Below, piece by piece: positions 36,276 through 44,813 of a stretch of 64,000 nt of DNA. Both the position numbers and the translations under genes were made by a program. Source of the stretch: Amantichitinum ursilacus (GTDB taxonomy: Bacteria > Pseudomonadota > Gammaproteobacteria > Burkholderiales > Chitinibacteraceae); contig NZ_LAQT01000007.1 in assembly GCF_001294205.1 (NCBI RefSeq), positions 186,001-250,000 on the forward strand, read 5' to 3'. The notes beneath the pieces were generated by a model. That model searched no databases. It had not been told where the DNA came from and was given only the letters and a program-made list of their open reading frames with translations. How positions within the stretch are numbered: the first letter of the stretch is position 1; the number at the start of each line of letters is the position of its first letter.

Positions 36276-37781
36276 TCAGCGTCCGCCCAGCGACGCCAAG
36301 GTATCGCGCTCCGCCCGTTGCCCCGCCATTTGCTCGCGGATCAAACGCCCCAAGGTGGCAATTTCGCGCTCGGTGTCGGGCAGAAAACGATGCCCGGCAT
36401 TCAAGCGCATACAGTTGTAGAAACTGGCATCCAGGCTAAACAAGCGCCCCGGCGCAAAGCGTATGTCGTGATCAAGCGCGCGCCGCTGCAGCTCGGTACT
36501 GTCCACGCCATGCGGTAGTTCCACCCAGATCAGAATGCCGCCGGGCGCAGCCGCCATGCGGGTTTCGGGCGGGAAATGTGCTTCCACCGCCGCGCGGTGT
36601 GCGCTGGTGTAATCGGCCATGGTTCGGCGCAGCCGACGCAAATAGGGTTCGAACTGGCCACTGGCCATAAATGTGGCCAGCGTGCGCTGGAACAGCAACG
36701 GCGGCGGCTCGCCCTTGGCCATGAGCGCGTATTCAAATGCGTAACGCTGGTTACCGGTAATCGCAAAGCCTACCGACATGCCCGGCCCCACCAGAAAGCC
36801 CAGGTCCGCGCAGTAATACACATTGCCGGTGCGATCAAACGCCTTGAACGGCAGCGGCCGCGTTTTGCCAAAATACAACTCGCCCACGCTGTCGTCTTCA
36901 ATCAGCGGCACGCCGTGTTGCGCCAGCAAATCTACCGTACGACGTTTGGCGGCATCGCTCATCAAGCTGCCGGTGGGATTGGGGAAATTGGCGGTCAGCA
37001 CCGCAGCGGCGATTTTTTCGCGGCGTAGTGCAAACGCCAAGGCATCCACCGACAAACCATCGACCGGATGCGCTGGAATTTCCAGCACCTGCACGCCCAA
37101 CGTATCCAGCAGATTAAGCAGCGCCATATGGCTCGGCGACTGGATGGCCACCACATCGCCGGGTTTGGTAAACAGGCGCAAAAAGGTATGCACCGCCTCG
37201 GTTTCACCGTGCGTGATCAGCACTTCGTCGGCGTCCCAATGACAGCCAAACAGCACAGCGCGCCTCGCCAGTTGTTCGCGCAAGGCGCTAGAGCCGCCAC
37301 AGACCGAGGCGCGCGCCAGAATGCCGGGGTCGCGCCGCGCCTGCAGCGTCATGATCCGTTGCAGCGCCACGCCGGGATAACAGTCCGGATCGATCAGCGC
37401 GCGGCACAGGCGGTCATCATGGTCGCTGCGATGAAATTCGCGCATCAGCGCCCGCTGGGCCGACAGCGCTACGGGCAACGGCCGCGTGATGGTGGGCGCG
37501 GTCTGATGCGGAAAGCGCAGATGGTTGTCAGGGCGGCGCACATAAAAGCCCGAGCGTGGGCGCGCTTCGACCAGGCCCGCATCTTCCAGCAAATGCAAAG
37601 CGTGGGTGACGGTAGCGGGGCTGGCCTGGAACGATCGGCACAGATCGCGCACCGAGGGCAGCTTTTCACCGGGGCTTAACTGGCGGGTTTCAATCTCTTT
37701 TTGCAGGCGTGCAGCCAGCTCGCTGTAGCGCGTCGCACCAATACGGGGCGCTTCAGGGACCGCGTAAGCGTCTGTTTCCAT
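36276..37781 (-). CDS. MocR-type GntR/aminotransferase regulator lacking the PLP lysine
   Basis: 501-aa regulator: winged-helix GntR domain (~17-90, 'GEKLPSVRDLCRSFQASPAT') joined to a fold-type-I aminotransferase domain (~110-495). The Asn motif 'NFPNPTG' and Asp of 'IEDDSVGELYF' remain. The segment that normally reads SFSK, carrying the Schiff-base lysine, is 'CADLGFLVGPG': F329 takes the lysine position. V299 replaces the usual Tyr of EDDxY. It probably cannot bind PLP covalently and may sense another ligand or none. Target genes unknown; the 68-aa protein gene is divergent from it. Confidence 0.88.
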   Translation of the reverse strand: METDAYAVPEAPRIGATRYSELAARLQKEIETRQLSPGEKLPSVRDLCRSFQASPATVTHALHLLEDAGLVEARPRSGFYVRRPDNHLRFPHQTAPTITRPLPVALSAQRALMREFHRSDHDDRLCRALIDPDCYPGVALQRIMTLQARRDPGILARASVCGGSSALREQLARRAVLFGCHWDADEVLITHGETEAVHTFLRLFTKPGDVVAIQSPSHMALLNLLDTLGVQVLEIPAHPVDGLSVDALAFALRREKIAAAVLTANFPNPTGSLMSDAAKRRTVDLLAQHGVPLIEDDSVGELYFGKTRPLPFKAFDRTGNVYYCADLGFLVGPGMSVGFAITGNQRYAFEYALMAKGEPPPLLFQRTLATFMASGQFEPYLRRLRRTMADYTSAHRAAVEAHFPPETRMAAAPGGILIWVELPHGVDSTELQRRALDHDIRFAPGRLFSLDASFYNCMRLNAGHRFLPDTEREIATLGRLIREQMAGQRAERDTLASLGGR

Positions 37782-37918
37782 AGGCGAATAGGCACAGATT
37801 TGGCAGTGGGCAGAACTGATACTATCCAGCTTTTTTGTGCTGCGTCTATGGCCGCTGAAACGCTTTCATCACAATGACAACATCATTGGACGAAGGCGCG
37901 AGCCCGGAGGTTTTGATC

Positions 37919-38125
37919 ATGCACACCCCCACCACAACCCTGCAAACCTGCCCCACGTGTGGCGCCCGTCCGCATGTTTTTGCCCGCCTGCTGAACACAC
38001 TGCGCGGTTGGCGCAATCCGTCAGCGAGCGAAGCGCTCAGCGAAGAGCAGTTCAACGAAATGCGCTCGCTGGACGAAAATCTGAATGAACGGCGCGGTCA
38101 GGTGCACGACCGTCACTTCTTCTAA
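37919..38125 (+). CDS. Small CxxC hypothetical protein
   Basis: 68-aa protein of unknown function. ATG 37919 is preceded by GGAGG at 8 bases, an excellent ribosome site; an ATG 45 bases earlier lacks one. A 'CPTCGARP' motif near the N-terminus could bind zinc or take part in redox. The C-terminal half is polar and charged ('EALSEEQFNEMRSLDENLNE'). It is divergent from the MocR-type regulator gene and followed by its own terminator. Confidence 0.65.
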   Translation: MHTPTTTLQTCPTCGARPHVFARLLNTLRGWRNPSASEALSEEQFNEMRSLDENLNERRGQVHDRHFF

Positions 38126-38142
38126 TCCCCCAGACGATCTTG

Positions 38143-38177
38143 AATGCCGGCCTGCCTGGTGCACGCCGGCATTTTTT
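38143..38177 (+). terminator. Rho-independent terminator of the 68-aa gene
   Basis: Stem AATGCCGGC / GCCGGCATT with a 13-base loop followed by a T run, 18 bases after the stop codon. Confidence 0.8.
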
Positions 38178-38194
38178 ATGCGCCGGCGTGGGGC

Positions 38195-38236
38195 AAAAAA
38201 AAGCGGCCCGGATCATCTGATCCGGGCCGCTTTTTT
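38195..38236. terminator. Bidirectional terminator between the 68-aa gene and hsp20
   Basis: Near-perfect inverted repeat: AAAAAGCGGCCCGGATCA and TGATCCGGGCCGCTTTTTT around TC. A8 on one side and T6 on the other let it work on both strands, chiefly for hsp20 on the minus strand. Confidence 0.9.
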
Positions 38237-38270
38237 CGCAATGATGGATTGTGATGTCAGCGCACCGCGG

Positions 38271-38726
38271 TTACGCGGCCTGACGTTCCAGCAAGGTCAC
38301 ATTATCACCACCGCCGATCGCAATCTTGCGCGGCTTGAAGGCTTCGGGCACTTCGCGCTTCAGTTCGATATTGAGCAAACCGTTTTCCAGCGAGGCGCCA
38401 ACAACGCGCACATGATCGGCCAGGCGGAAGCTGTGCTCAAAGTCGCGGGCGGCGATGCCGTTGTGCAGATAAGTGGGGCGGTTTTCCGGGCGTTGCTTCT
38501 TGCCGGTTACCTTGAGGGTGTCGCGCACCAGTTCGATGTCCAGGTCTTGTTCACCAAAACCGGCCACCGCCATGGTGATGCGGTATTCGTCTTCAGCCAC
38601 CAGTTCGATGTTGTACGGGGGATAGCTGGGTGCGCCATCGTTGCGCAGGGCTTCGTCAAACAATTGGGCCACACGATCAAAGCCGATGGCGGAGCGGTAC
38701 AGCGGAGCAAAATCAAAAGCACGCAT
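38271..38726 (-). CDS. Small heat-shock protein (Hsp20/IbpA family)
   Basis: ATP-independent holdase of 151 aa that binds unfolding proteins under heat stress; cytoplasmic. It starts like IbpA ('MRAFDFAPLYRSAIGFDRV'). The alpha-crystallin domain (~38-130) includes 'PPYNIELVAEDEYRITMAVA' and the conserved 'ENGLLNIELKREVPE'. Its short leader contains a predicted ROSE-like thermometer and a sigma-32-like promoter lies upstream, agreeing with heat control at both transcription and translation. Confidence 0.94.
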   Translation of the reverse strand: MRAFDFAPLYRSAIGFDRVAQLFDEALRNDGAPSYPPYNIELVAEDEYRITMAVAGFGEQDLDIELVRDTLKVTGKKQRPENRPTYLHNGIAARDFEHSFRLADHVRVVGASLENGLLNIELKREVPEAFKPRKIAIGGGDNVTLLERQAA

Positions 38727-38790
38727 GGTTCATATCCTCGTTGGTTCAAGCAATATGGGTTGGGCGGGTCTCACCGTGAGCCCCCGCTGC
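38727..38790 (-). promoter_or_regulatory. ROSE-like RNA thermometer in the hsp20 leader
   Basis: The leader folds into two hairpins on paper. The proximal one pairs CATATTGCTTG (38747-38757, minus strand) with CGAGGATATG (38731-38740) across loop AACCAA. It has one bulged G in the TTGCT segment opposite the AGGA ribosome site, the hallmark of ROSE elements. The 5' hairpin uses GCGGG/CCCGC plus CTCA/TGAG (~38760-38784). Melting on heating would free the ribosome site. Confidence 0.75.
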
Positions 38791-38796
38791 AAAGGA

Positions 38797-38824
38797 AAAT
38801 AGGCGCGCTTCAACGCCTTTCAAG
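38797..38824 (-). promoter_or_regulatory. Sigma-32-type heat-shock promoter of hsp20
   Basis: On the minus strand, CTTGAAA (38818-38824) is followed after 14 bases by CCTATTT (38797-38803), close to the sigma-32 pattern CTTGAAA/CCCCATNT. The predicted start, near 38790, gives a leader that exactly contains the two thermometer hairpins. Confidence 0.65.
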
Positions 38825-39037
38825 CGCGGCCAGACCTGGTGATTTTTGCAATTTGAAAATTCAGAAACCGGCCAAATCTGTTGGCCCCTTTGCTGTGAGC
38901 GCCGCCGTTGGCGGCGGCTTAACCGCGTCGCGCATCGGATGCTCGCCTCCGGTCAGCCAGCCGCTGCACCAACCGATCCCACAAAAGCATGCAAAACCAA
39001 CTAGAACCAGAGAGTTGCGCCAACTCTCAAGGGAAAC

Positions 39038-41290
39038 ATGTTGCGTATGCGCCAGCTGTGGCCTCGCAAGGTCGGGACGAAATTACTGGCGGTGATGTTG
39101 GTGGGCCTGGGCCTGTCTTTGTCGCTGGCTTTGCTGGCCATCTGGATGGTGTCGCGCGACGCCACCGCATCGTCACGCGCGCTGGCCATCCACGCCGCTG
39201 AGAACATGGCGTTGCAAGTCACCGCGCAAATGGGTGAGCACGATTTTCTCGATCCGCTGCCGCCGTTTGCGCGCTACAACATCCAGCGCACGCTGGATTA
39301 CGCCAATCGCATCAAGGGCCGCGACGCCGAGATTTTTGATAGCAATCTCAAGATTGTGGCCGACACCGATCACGCCGACCTCGGCCGGCACGAACCCGAA
39401 GAATGGCGTGGCGTGCTGACCGCGATGTTGCACGACCGCCAGCCGCGTTTTTTTGCCGAAGCGGCGCGTGACGACCAGCCGTTTCATCTGCAAGTGGCGG
39501 TGCCGTTGCAAAACCAGTCGGGCGATCTGGTGGGTGGGGTCATCCTGGAATACACCGATCTGGCCGAAGAACTGGCGGCCTCAGCGCGGCATTCGATTCT
39601 GGTATTACTGGCCACCAGCCTGATTGCGCTGTTACTGATGCTGTATCTGGCGGCCACCACGGTGCGACCGATTGCGCGGGCGGTACGACGGCTGCACGGC
39701 GCGACACGGGCCTTGGCCACCGGCAAACCGGTGCGTCCGGTGGGCGTGCAAGGCAGCGACGAACTCAGCGAGTTGTCACGCGCATTTGATGAAATGAGCG
39801 AGCAACTCTCGGCCTCGCGCAGCGCCATCGAAACCGAAGTGATCGAACGGCGCGCCGCGCAAACCGCCTTGCAGGATGCCAATACCCAGCTGGAACACCG
39901 CGTGGCCGAGCGCACCGCGTCGCTGGAATCCATCAACCGGCAACTGGAAGACGAGCTGGCACACGGCAAGGAAATGGAACGCCAGCTGGAGCAACTGGCG
40001 CGGTTTGATTCGCTGACCGGGCTACCCAATCGCGCCATGTTCCTTACCTGCCTTGATCTGGCCATCAAGCGCGCCGATCGCAGCAAAAGCATGGTGGCGC
40101 TGATGTTTATCGATCTGGATCGCTTTAAGTCGATTAACGATTCGATGGGCCACCGCATTGGCGACCAGGTGTTGCAGCAAGCGGCGCAGCGCCTAAGCGG
40201 CTGCCTGCGTGAAGCCGATGTGGTGTCGCGCATCGGCGGCGATGAATTTACCGTAATCCTGGAAGACATCGCCGACACCGACGCTGCGCGCGCCGTGGCG
40301 GCGAAGATTGTGGCGGCGTTTGTAACGCCTGTCGTTATCGACGAGAAGGAGCTATTTTTATCCAGCAGCGTCGGCATCGCCTTGTATCCGCGCGACAGCA
40401 CCGACCCCGGCATGTTGATGACGCAAGCCGACTTTGCCATGTATGAGGCCAAAGCCAACGGCCGCAACCAGTACGCGTTGCATTCCGAACAAATGGCCAG
40501 CGTGGTGCTGCAACGGCTGGCGCTGGAAAACGCCTTGCATCACGCGATCGAACGCAACGAGCTGTCGTTGCATTATCAGTTGCGCATTTCGGCCAGCGAC
40601 CACCTTCCCACCGGAACGGAAGCCTTACTACGCTGGCAGCATCCCGAAATGGGTCAGATCGCGCCCGGCGACTTTATCCCGGTGGCGGAACACAGCGGCA
40701 TGATTCTGGACATTGGCGAATGGGCCTTGCGCCGCGCCTGCGAGCAACACACTGAATGGCGCGAAGCCGGGCTGGCGCCGGGCATCATGGCGGTGAATAT
40801 CTCGGCGGTGCAGTTCAAGCAGGGCGATTTTGTCGAGCGCGTGCTGCGCATTGTTAGCGAAACGCGCATGGTGGCGGGCCAGCTGGAACTGGAACTGACC
40901 GAGAGCATGCTGGCCGACAACCCGGAAAACGCCGCCGCGGTGATGCAGCAATTGCGCAACCACGGTATCGGCCTGGCCATTGATGATTTCGGCACCGGTT
41001 ATTCCAGCCTTAGTTATCTAAAACGCTTTCCCGCTTCGCGCATCAAGATCGACCGCAGCTTTGTACACGACATCGATCTGAACCAGGAAGACGCCGCCAT
41101 CGCCGCCGCCATTGTGGCGCTGGCGCGCAATCTGAATATCGATGTGACCGCCGAAGGCGTGGAAACCGGGGCACAACTGGCCCATCTGGCGCCGCTGGCG
41201 TGCGCGGATTACCAAGGCTTTTATTTTGCGCGGCCGCTGCCAGCCGACGAAGTCCGCGCCGCACTGCTGCCCCACACCGCAGCGGTGTAG
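39038..41290 (+). CDS. Membrane GGDEF/EAL cyclic-di-GMP signalling protein
   Basis: 750-aa predicted bifunctional c-di-GMP enzyme. Order: TM helix ~16-38, periplasmic sensor ~40-185, TM helix ~187-210, HAMP ~211-265, coiled coil ~265-315, GGDEF from ~325, EAL ~495-745. The cyclase site is 'RIGGDEFTVIL' with a canonical inhibitory RxxD (READ) five residues upstream. The EAL domain keeps 'TEALLRW', 'ELTESML', 'IDDFGTGYSSL' and 'AEGVET', so both activities look possible. A GGGA-type site precedes ATG 39038. It is divergent from hsp20; the signal sensed is unknown. Confidence 0.92.
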   Translation: MLRMRQLWPRKVGTKLLAVMLVGLGLSLSLALLAIWMVSRDATASSRALAIHAAENMALQVTAQMGEHDFLDPLPPFARYNIQRTLDYANRIKGRDAEIFDSNLKIVADTDHADLGRHEPEEWRGVLTAMLHDRQPRFFAEAARDDQPFHLQVAVPLQNQSGDLVGGVILEYTDLAEELAASARHSILVLLATSLIALLLMLYLAATTVRPIARAVRRLHGATRALATGKPVRPVGVQGSDELSELSRAFDEMSEQLSASRSAIETEVIERRAAQTALQDANTQLEHRVAERTASLESINRQLEDELAHGKEMERQLEQLARFDSLTGLPNRAMFLTCLDLAIKRADRSKSMVALMFIDLDRFKSINDSMGHRIGDQVLQQAAQRLSGCLREADVVSRIGGDEFTVILEDIADTDAARAVAAKIVAAFVTPVVIDEKELFLSSSVGIALYPRDSTDPGMLMTQADFAMYEAKANGRNQYALHSEQMASVVLQRLALENALHHAIERNELSLHYQLRISASDHLPTGTEALLRWQHPEMGQIAPGDFIPVAEHSGMILDIGEWALRRACEQHTEWREAGLAPGIMAVNISAVQFKQGDFVERVLRIVSETRMVAGQLELELTESMLADNPENAAAVMQQLRNHGIGLAIDDFGTGYSSLSYLKRFPASRIKIDRSFVHDIDLNQEDAAIAAAIVALARNLNIDVTAEGVETGAQLAHLAPLACADYQGFYFARPLPADEVRAALLPHTAAV

Positions 41291-41444
41291 TACGCATGCC
41301 TGTGGGCAGGACACCGCACCGGCTTGCGCCACGCGCTGACAACACAAACCCGGTCTTCTGGCAGAGAGTTGCGCCGCACTGTCTTGCTGCATTGCGGGCT
41401 GACGCTCAGTATGAAACATCCGCAATCTTGCCTTCAGGAAACCC

Positions 41445-42719
41445 ATGACCGAGCTGGCCCTTAGACTGGTCAACGCGCACGCTGCCTCGCGCTCGTGGTT
41501 GCGCCGCCTGCGCACGTTTATCGGGCCCGGGTTTCTGATTGCGGTCGGCTATATGGACCCTGGCAACTGGGCCACCGATATGGCTGCGGGCTCGGCGCTG
41601 GGTTACTCGCTGCTGTGGGTGGTGCTGGCGGCCAATATCGCCGCGCTGTTCATGCAATATCTATCGGCCAAGCTGGGCGTGGTGACGGGGCACGATCTGG
41701 CGCAACTGTGCCGCATGCGCAGCTCGCGCGCGGTTAATCTGATTAACTGGATAGGCTGCGAGCTGGCGATTTGCGCCTGCGATCTGGCCGAAGTAATCGG
41801 TAGCGCCATCGCATTGAACCTGCTGTTTGGGCTGCCCGTGCTATACGGCGTGGTATTGACCGTGGCCGATGCGCTGCTGGTGTTGTGGCTGACGCAGCGC
41901 GATATGAAGCGGCTGGAAAAACTGGTGTATGTGCTGGTCGGCACCGTCGCGTTTGCCTTTCTGGGCGAGCTGATTCTGGCGCGGCCCGACTGGTTGGCAG
42001 TGGCAGGCGGCGCAGTACCGTCATTGACGCCGCTAGGCACCAGCACTGGCATGTTGCTGGCCGTGGGCATCGTCGGCGCGACCGTCATGCCGCATAACCT
42101 GTATCTGCATTCCTCCATCGTGCGTGGCCCCAAAAGCGAAAATGCGCGCGGCCGCGCCACCCGGCTGGGTTTTGTGACGTGGGATCTGATCCTGGCGCTG
42201 ATGCTGGCGTTTGCGGTTAACGCTTCGATGCTGATCCTGGCCGCCAGCGCGTTTCATGAAAACGGCATCACTCACATCGCGACGCTGGAAGACGCGCATC
42301 GTCTGCTGCAGCCTTTGCTCGGCAGCGCGCTGGCGCCCATCCTGTTTGGCGTGGCGCTGTTGGCGGCGGGCCAGAGCGCCACGCTGACCGCCACGCTGGC
42401 GGGCCAGACCATCATGCAAGGGTTTCTGGGCTGGCAGGTGTCGGCCGCTTTGCGCCGCGTGCTGACGCGCTTGATCGCCATCGTGCCCGCGTTGTTAGCG
42501 GTGCTATTTTTTGGCGAACAAGCCTTGGGCCGCTTGCTGATCCTCAGTCAGGTGGCATTGTCGCTCCAGTTGCCGTTTGCAATTGCTCCGCTGGTGCGCT
42601 TTACCAGTAACAAGCAGTTGATGGGCGCGCAGGTGAATGCCACGTGGCTAAGCGTGCTGGCGTGGCTGATCGTAGGCTGCGTGGTGGCCGGTAACGCGGT
42701 GGTGCTGTGGCAGATGTAA
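41445..42719 (+). CDS. mntH: Nramp-family divalent metal transporter (MntH type)
   Basis: Proton-coupled Mn2+/Fe2+ importer of the inner membrane, 424 aa with about 11 helices. The metal-binding motifs are canonical: 'DPGNWATDMAAGS' in helix 1 and 'VGATVMPHNLYLHSS' in helix 6, including the metal-selecting Met. AGGAAA precedes ATG 41445. No MntR or Fur box is obvious in the 154 bases upstream. Confidence 0.93.
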   Translation: MTELALRLVNAHAASRSWLRRLRTFIGPGFLIAVGYMDPGNWATDMAAGSALGYSLLWVVLAANIAALFMQYLSAKLGVVTGHDLAQLCRMRSSRAVNLINWIGCELAICACDLAEVIGSAIALNLLFGLPVLYGVVLTVADALLVLWLTQRDMKRLEKLVYVLVGTVAFAFLGELILARPDWLAVAGGAVPSLTPLGTSTGMLLAVGIVGATVMPHNLYLHSSIVRGPKSENARGRATRLGFVTWDLILALMLAFAVNASMLILAASAFHENGITHIATLEDAHRLLQPLLGSALAPILFGVALLAAGQSATLTATLAGQTIMQGFLGWQVSAALRRVLTRLIAIVPALLAVLFFGEQALGRLLILSQVALSLQLPFAIAPLVRFTSNKQLMGAQVNATWLSVLAWLIVGCVVAGNAVVLWQM

Positions 42720-43070
42720 CGCAGCTCACCGCCCACCGGGTCGACGCGCCGATCGCGTAAGTATCGCTGGGCAATTTTTGATTAAAGCCGATACAATGCG
42801 CGCCATTCTTACGCCGCGACCTCAATCATTGACCATCCGGTCAGTCCGATCCGCTGCGCGGCAAGCCCCGTCTGGGTTGGCTAGACTGACGAAGTGCCGT
42901 TGCGCTGGCACACGCGGTCACCCCGATGTCAAAACTGACTGATATCATTATTTGATAATGAACTGAGAATTCGACCGCGTTGGCCCTTATCCAACGTGGC
43001 CCGTCGCCGTGTTAACGAAAACATGGCGACCTTCGCGCCACTTTGATCCACATTGACCAAGAGAGTCCCC
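42720..43070. other. Non-coding region upstream of the amino-acid-type binding protein
   Basis: About 350 bases without a supported gene. It contains an AT-rich palindrome at 42945-42961 (listed separately) and probably the promoter of the downstream gene. No terminator for mntH is clear. Confidence 0.4.
42945..42961. promoter_or_regulatory. AT-rich palindrome, candidate operator
   Basis: TCATTA-TTTGA-TAATGA is a perfect 6-base inverted repeat ~110 bases before the binding-protein ATG. It loosely resembles half-sites of Fur-type boxes but does not match the full consensus. Confidence 0.3.
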
Positions 43071-44195
43071 ATGCGTGCCCTTTGGATTGCGTGTCTGGCA
43101 GCCCTTGCCCTGAACGCCCACGCCGAAACCGGTGTAACCGATAGCGAAATCATCATTGGCCAGTCCGCTGCCCTTTCCGGCCCCGCCGCCAAACTGGGCC
43201 AGGGCGTCAATCGCGGCGCCAAAGCCTATTTCGACTACGTAAACCAGCATGGCGGTGTAAATGGCCGCAAGATCAAACTGGTGGCGCTGGACGATGGTTA
43301 TGAGCCTGATCGCGCTGCCGCCAATACCAAAGAGCTGATCGGCAAACAGAATGCATTTGCCTTGTTTGGCTACGTGGGTACGCCGACCTCCAATGCGTCT
43401 TTGCCCGCGATCAAAGAAGCACATATTCCGTTTGTAGCGCCCTATACCGGCGCCGCCAGCTTGCGTACGCCGGTGATCAAGGAAGTGTTTAACGTGCGCG
43501 CTGGCTATGCCGACGAAGCCGCACGGGTGGCTTCGGCCATGAGCAAGATCGGCATGAAAACGGTCAACGTGTTCTATCAGGATGACGCCTACGGTCAGGC
43601 AGGCCTGAAAGCCATGCAGGACGCCGCGCCCAAATTCGGCATCACCATCAATGCCACTGCCACGGTAAAACGTAACACCGTGGACGTCGCGAATGCCATC
43701 AACGAACTGATCGTCAAGAAACCGGCCAACGCCGTGTTCATGGTTACCGCCTACAAATCGAGCGCCGCCTTTATCACTGCCGCACGCGCCAAAAACTCGA
43801 TTGGCCCGTTCTATAACGTCAGCTTTGTCGGTACCGAAGCGCTGATCGCCGAACTGAAAAACGACGGCAGTGGCCTGATCGTGTCGCAAGTGATGCCCTC
43901 GCCGTATAACCCGGTGCTGCCGGTCACTATTGATTACATCAAGGTAATGACCGCAGAAGGCATCAAGGACGTGGATTACCCCAGCCTGGAAGGCTACATC
44001 GGCGCACGCGTGCTGGTGGAAGGCCTGAAGCGCGCCGGTAAAGGACTGACGCGCGAGAAGCTGATTTCGTCACTGGAAGGGCTGAGCGACTATGACCTGG
44101 GCGGGTTCCGTGTGAAATTTTCGGGATCGGATCATGAGGCTTCGTCGTTTGTGGATCTGACCGTGATCGATAAGGACGGCCACATCCACTCTTAA
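43071..44195 (+). CDS. ABC transporter substrate-binding protein, branched-chain amino acid type
   Basis: Periplasmic binding protein of 374 aa (Peripla_BP_6/LivJ-like). Signal peptide 'MRALWIACLAALALNAHA', then 'VTDSEIIIGQSAALSGPAAK' and 'KLVALDDGYEPDRAAANTKE', standard family openings. AGAGAG precedes ATG 43071. No permease or ATPase genes are adjacent, so it is an orphan: it may feed a transporter encoded elsewhere or act in sensing. The ligand (branched-chain amino acid, amide or aromatic acid) cannot be told. Confidence 0.9.
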   Translation: MRALWIACLAALALNAHAETGVTDSEIIIGQSAALSGPAAKLGQGVNRGAKAYFDYVNQHGGVNGRKIKLVALDDGYEPDRAAANTKELIGKQNAFALFGYVGTPTSNASLPAIKEAHIPFVAPYTGAASLRTPVIKEVFNVRAGYADEAARVASAMSKIGMKTVNVFYQDDAYGQAGLKAMQDAAPKFGITINATATVKRNTVDVANAINELIVKKPANAVFMVTAYKSSAAFITAARAKNSIGPFYNVSFVGTEALIAELKNDGSGLIVSQVMPSPYNPVLPVTIDYIKVMTAEGIKDVDYPSLEGYIGARVLVEGLKRAGKGLTREKLISSLEGLSDYDLGGFRVKFSGSDHEASSFVDLTVIDKDGHIHS

Positions 44196-44549
44196 GCGGG
44201 GGGATGGCGCAAGGCAGCCATCCTGAATTCCCGCGGTGCTCACGATGCTGATGAGCACCCACGCCCACTGCGCTTGTTCCGCTCCGGCAGTATTCAACCT
44301 GCCTACCTTGCAACAGCCCCGACGCGGCTTCGGTTTAACAACCATGGCTTGCCTGGGGCTGTTTTCTTTTGTGGCTTGCGGAGGCGAGGCGCTGTCGCCT
44401 CTGCCTCCTGCCACCATGGCGCCATTGTTCCAGGGCATTTTATTTAGCGAGTTTTCTTATCCTTTGTTTTTCGAGCATTCCTTATGCTGGCCGGGTGCTG
44501 AAAAAAGCACGCATTGGCGAATTTGCCGTGGTTTGCAAAAGGAGTGTGT
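44196..44549. other. Non-coding region before the toxin-antitoxin pair
   Basis: About 350 bases without a convincing gene. A long-loop stem AACAGCCCC (44312-44320) / GGGGCTGTT (44355-44363) followed by TTTCTTTT could terminate the upstream gene. The rest is lower in GC toward 44440-44540, presumably the toxin-antitoxin promoter. Confidence 0.4.
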
Positions 44550-44813
44550 ATGACTGACGTGATCGACCCAAGGGCACAGAAAGCGCGTGACGTGCGCAAG
44601 CGTATGGCAAGTGCGCGGCGGGCGTTTTCGTATCCGGACCCAGATGCGGGACCATTTGATTTTGAGGCTTGCAAACAAGCGTATGCAAATCGACATGGGC
44701 CGCCCCGGCCCTTTATTGACGTTCTGTTTGCTATGCCCAATGTAGGTCTGGACGAAGATTTCGCGCGTGATAATGGCGGCGGCAGAGATGTGCGCGATGG
44801 CCTATCTGATTGA
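44550..44813 (+). CDS. Putative antitoxin of a PIN-domain toxin-antitoxin pair
   Basis: 87-aa protein, with AAAAGGAG five bases before ATG 44550. Its last third, 'RPFIDVLFAMPNVGLDEDFA', resembles the toxin-binding tails of antitoxins paired with PIN toxins (pattern LLAMPNVGxDxDF). The basic N-terminus ('DPRAQKARDVRKRMASARRA') shows no clear AbrB, Phd or ribbon-helix-helix fold, so DNA binding and autoregulation are uncertain. It overlaps the toxin gene by 17 bases, as expected for coupled expression. The antitoxin role is inferred mainly from context and tail. Confidence 0.62.
   Translation: MTDVIDPRAQKARDVRKRMASARRAFSYPDPDAGPFDFEACKQAYANRHGPPRPFIDVLFAMPNVGLDEDFARDNGGGRDVRDGLSD

Noticed and set aside
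38719-38760. hsp20 leader as an ordinary terminator hairpin
   Set aside because: The stem contains the ribosome site, lacks a T run and has the ROSE-type bulge, so regulation of translation fits better.
44236-44553. Open frame of ~105 codons before the antitoxin gene
   Set aside because: Cysteine-rich random composition, no ribosome site, spans a probable terminator and overlaps the antitoxin ribosome site.
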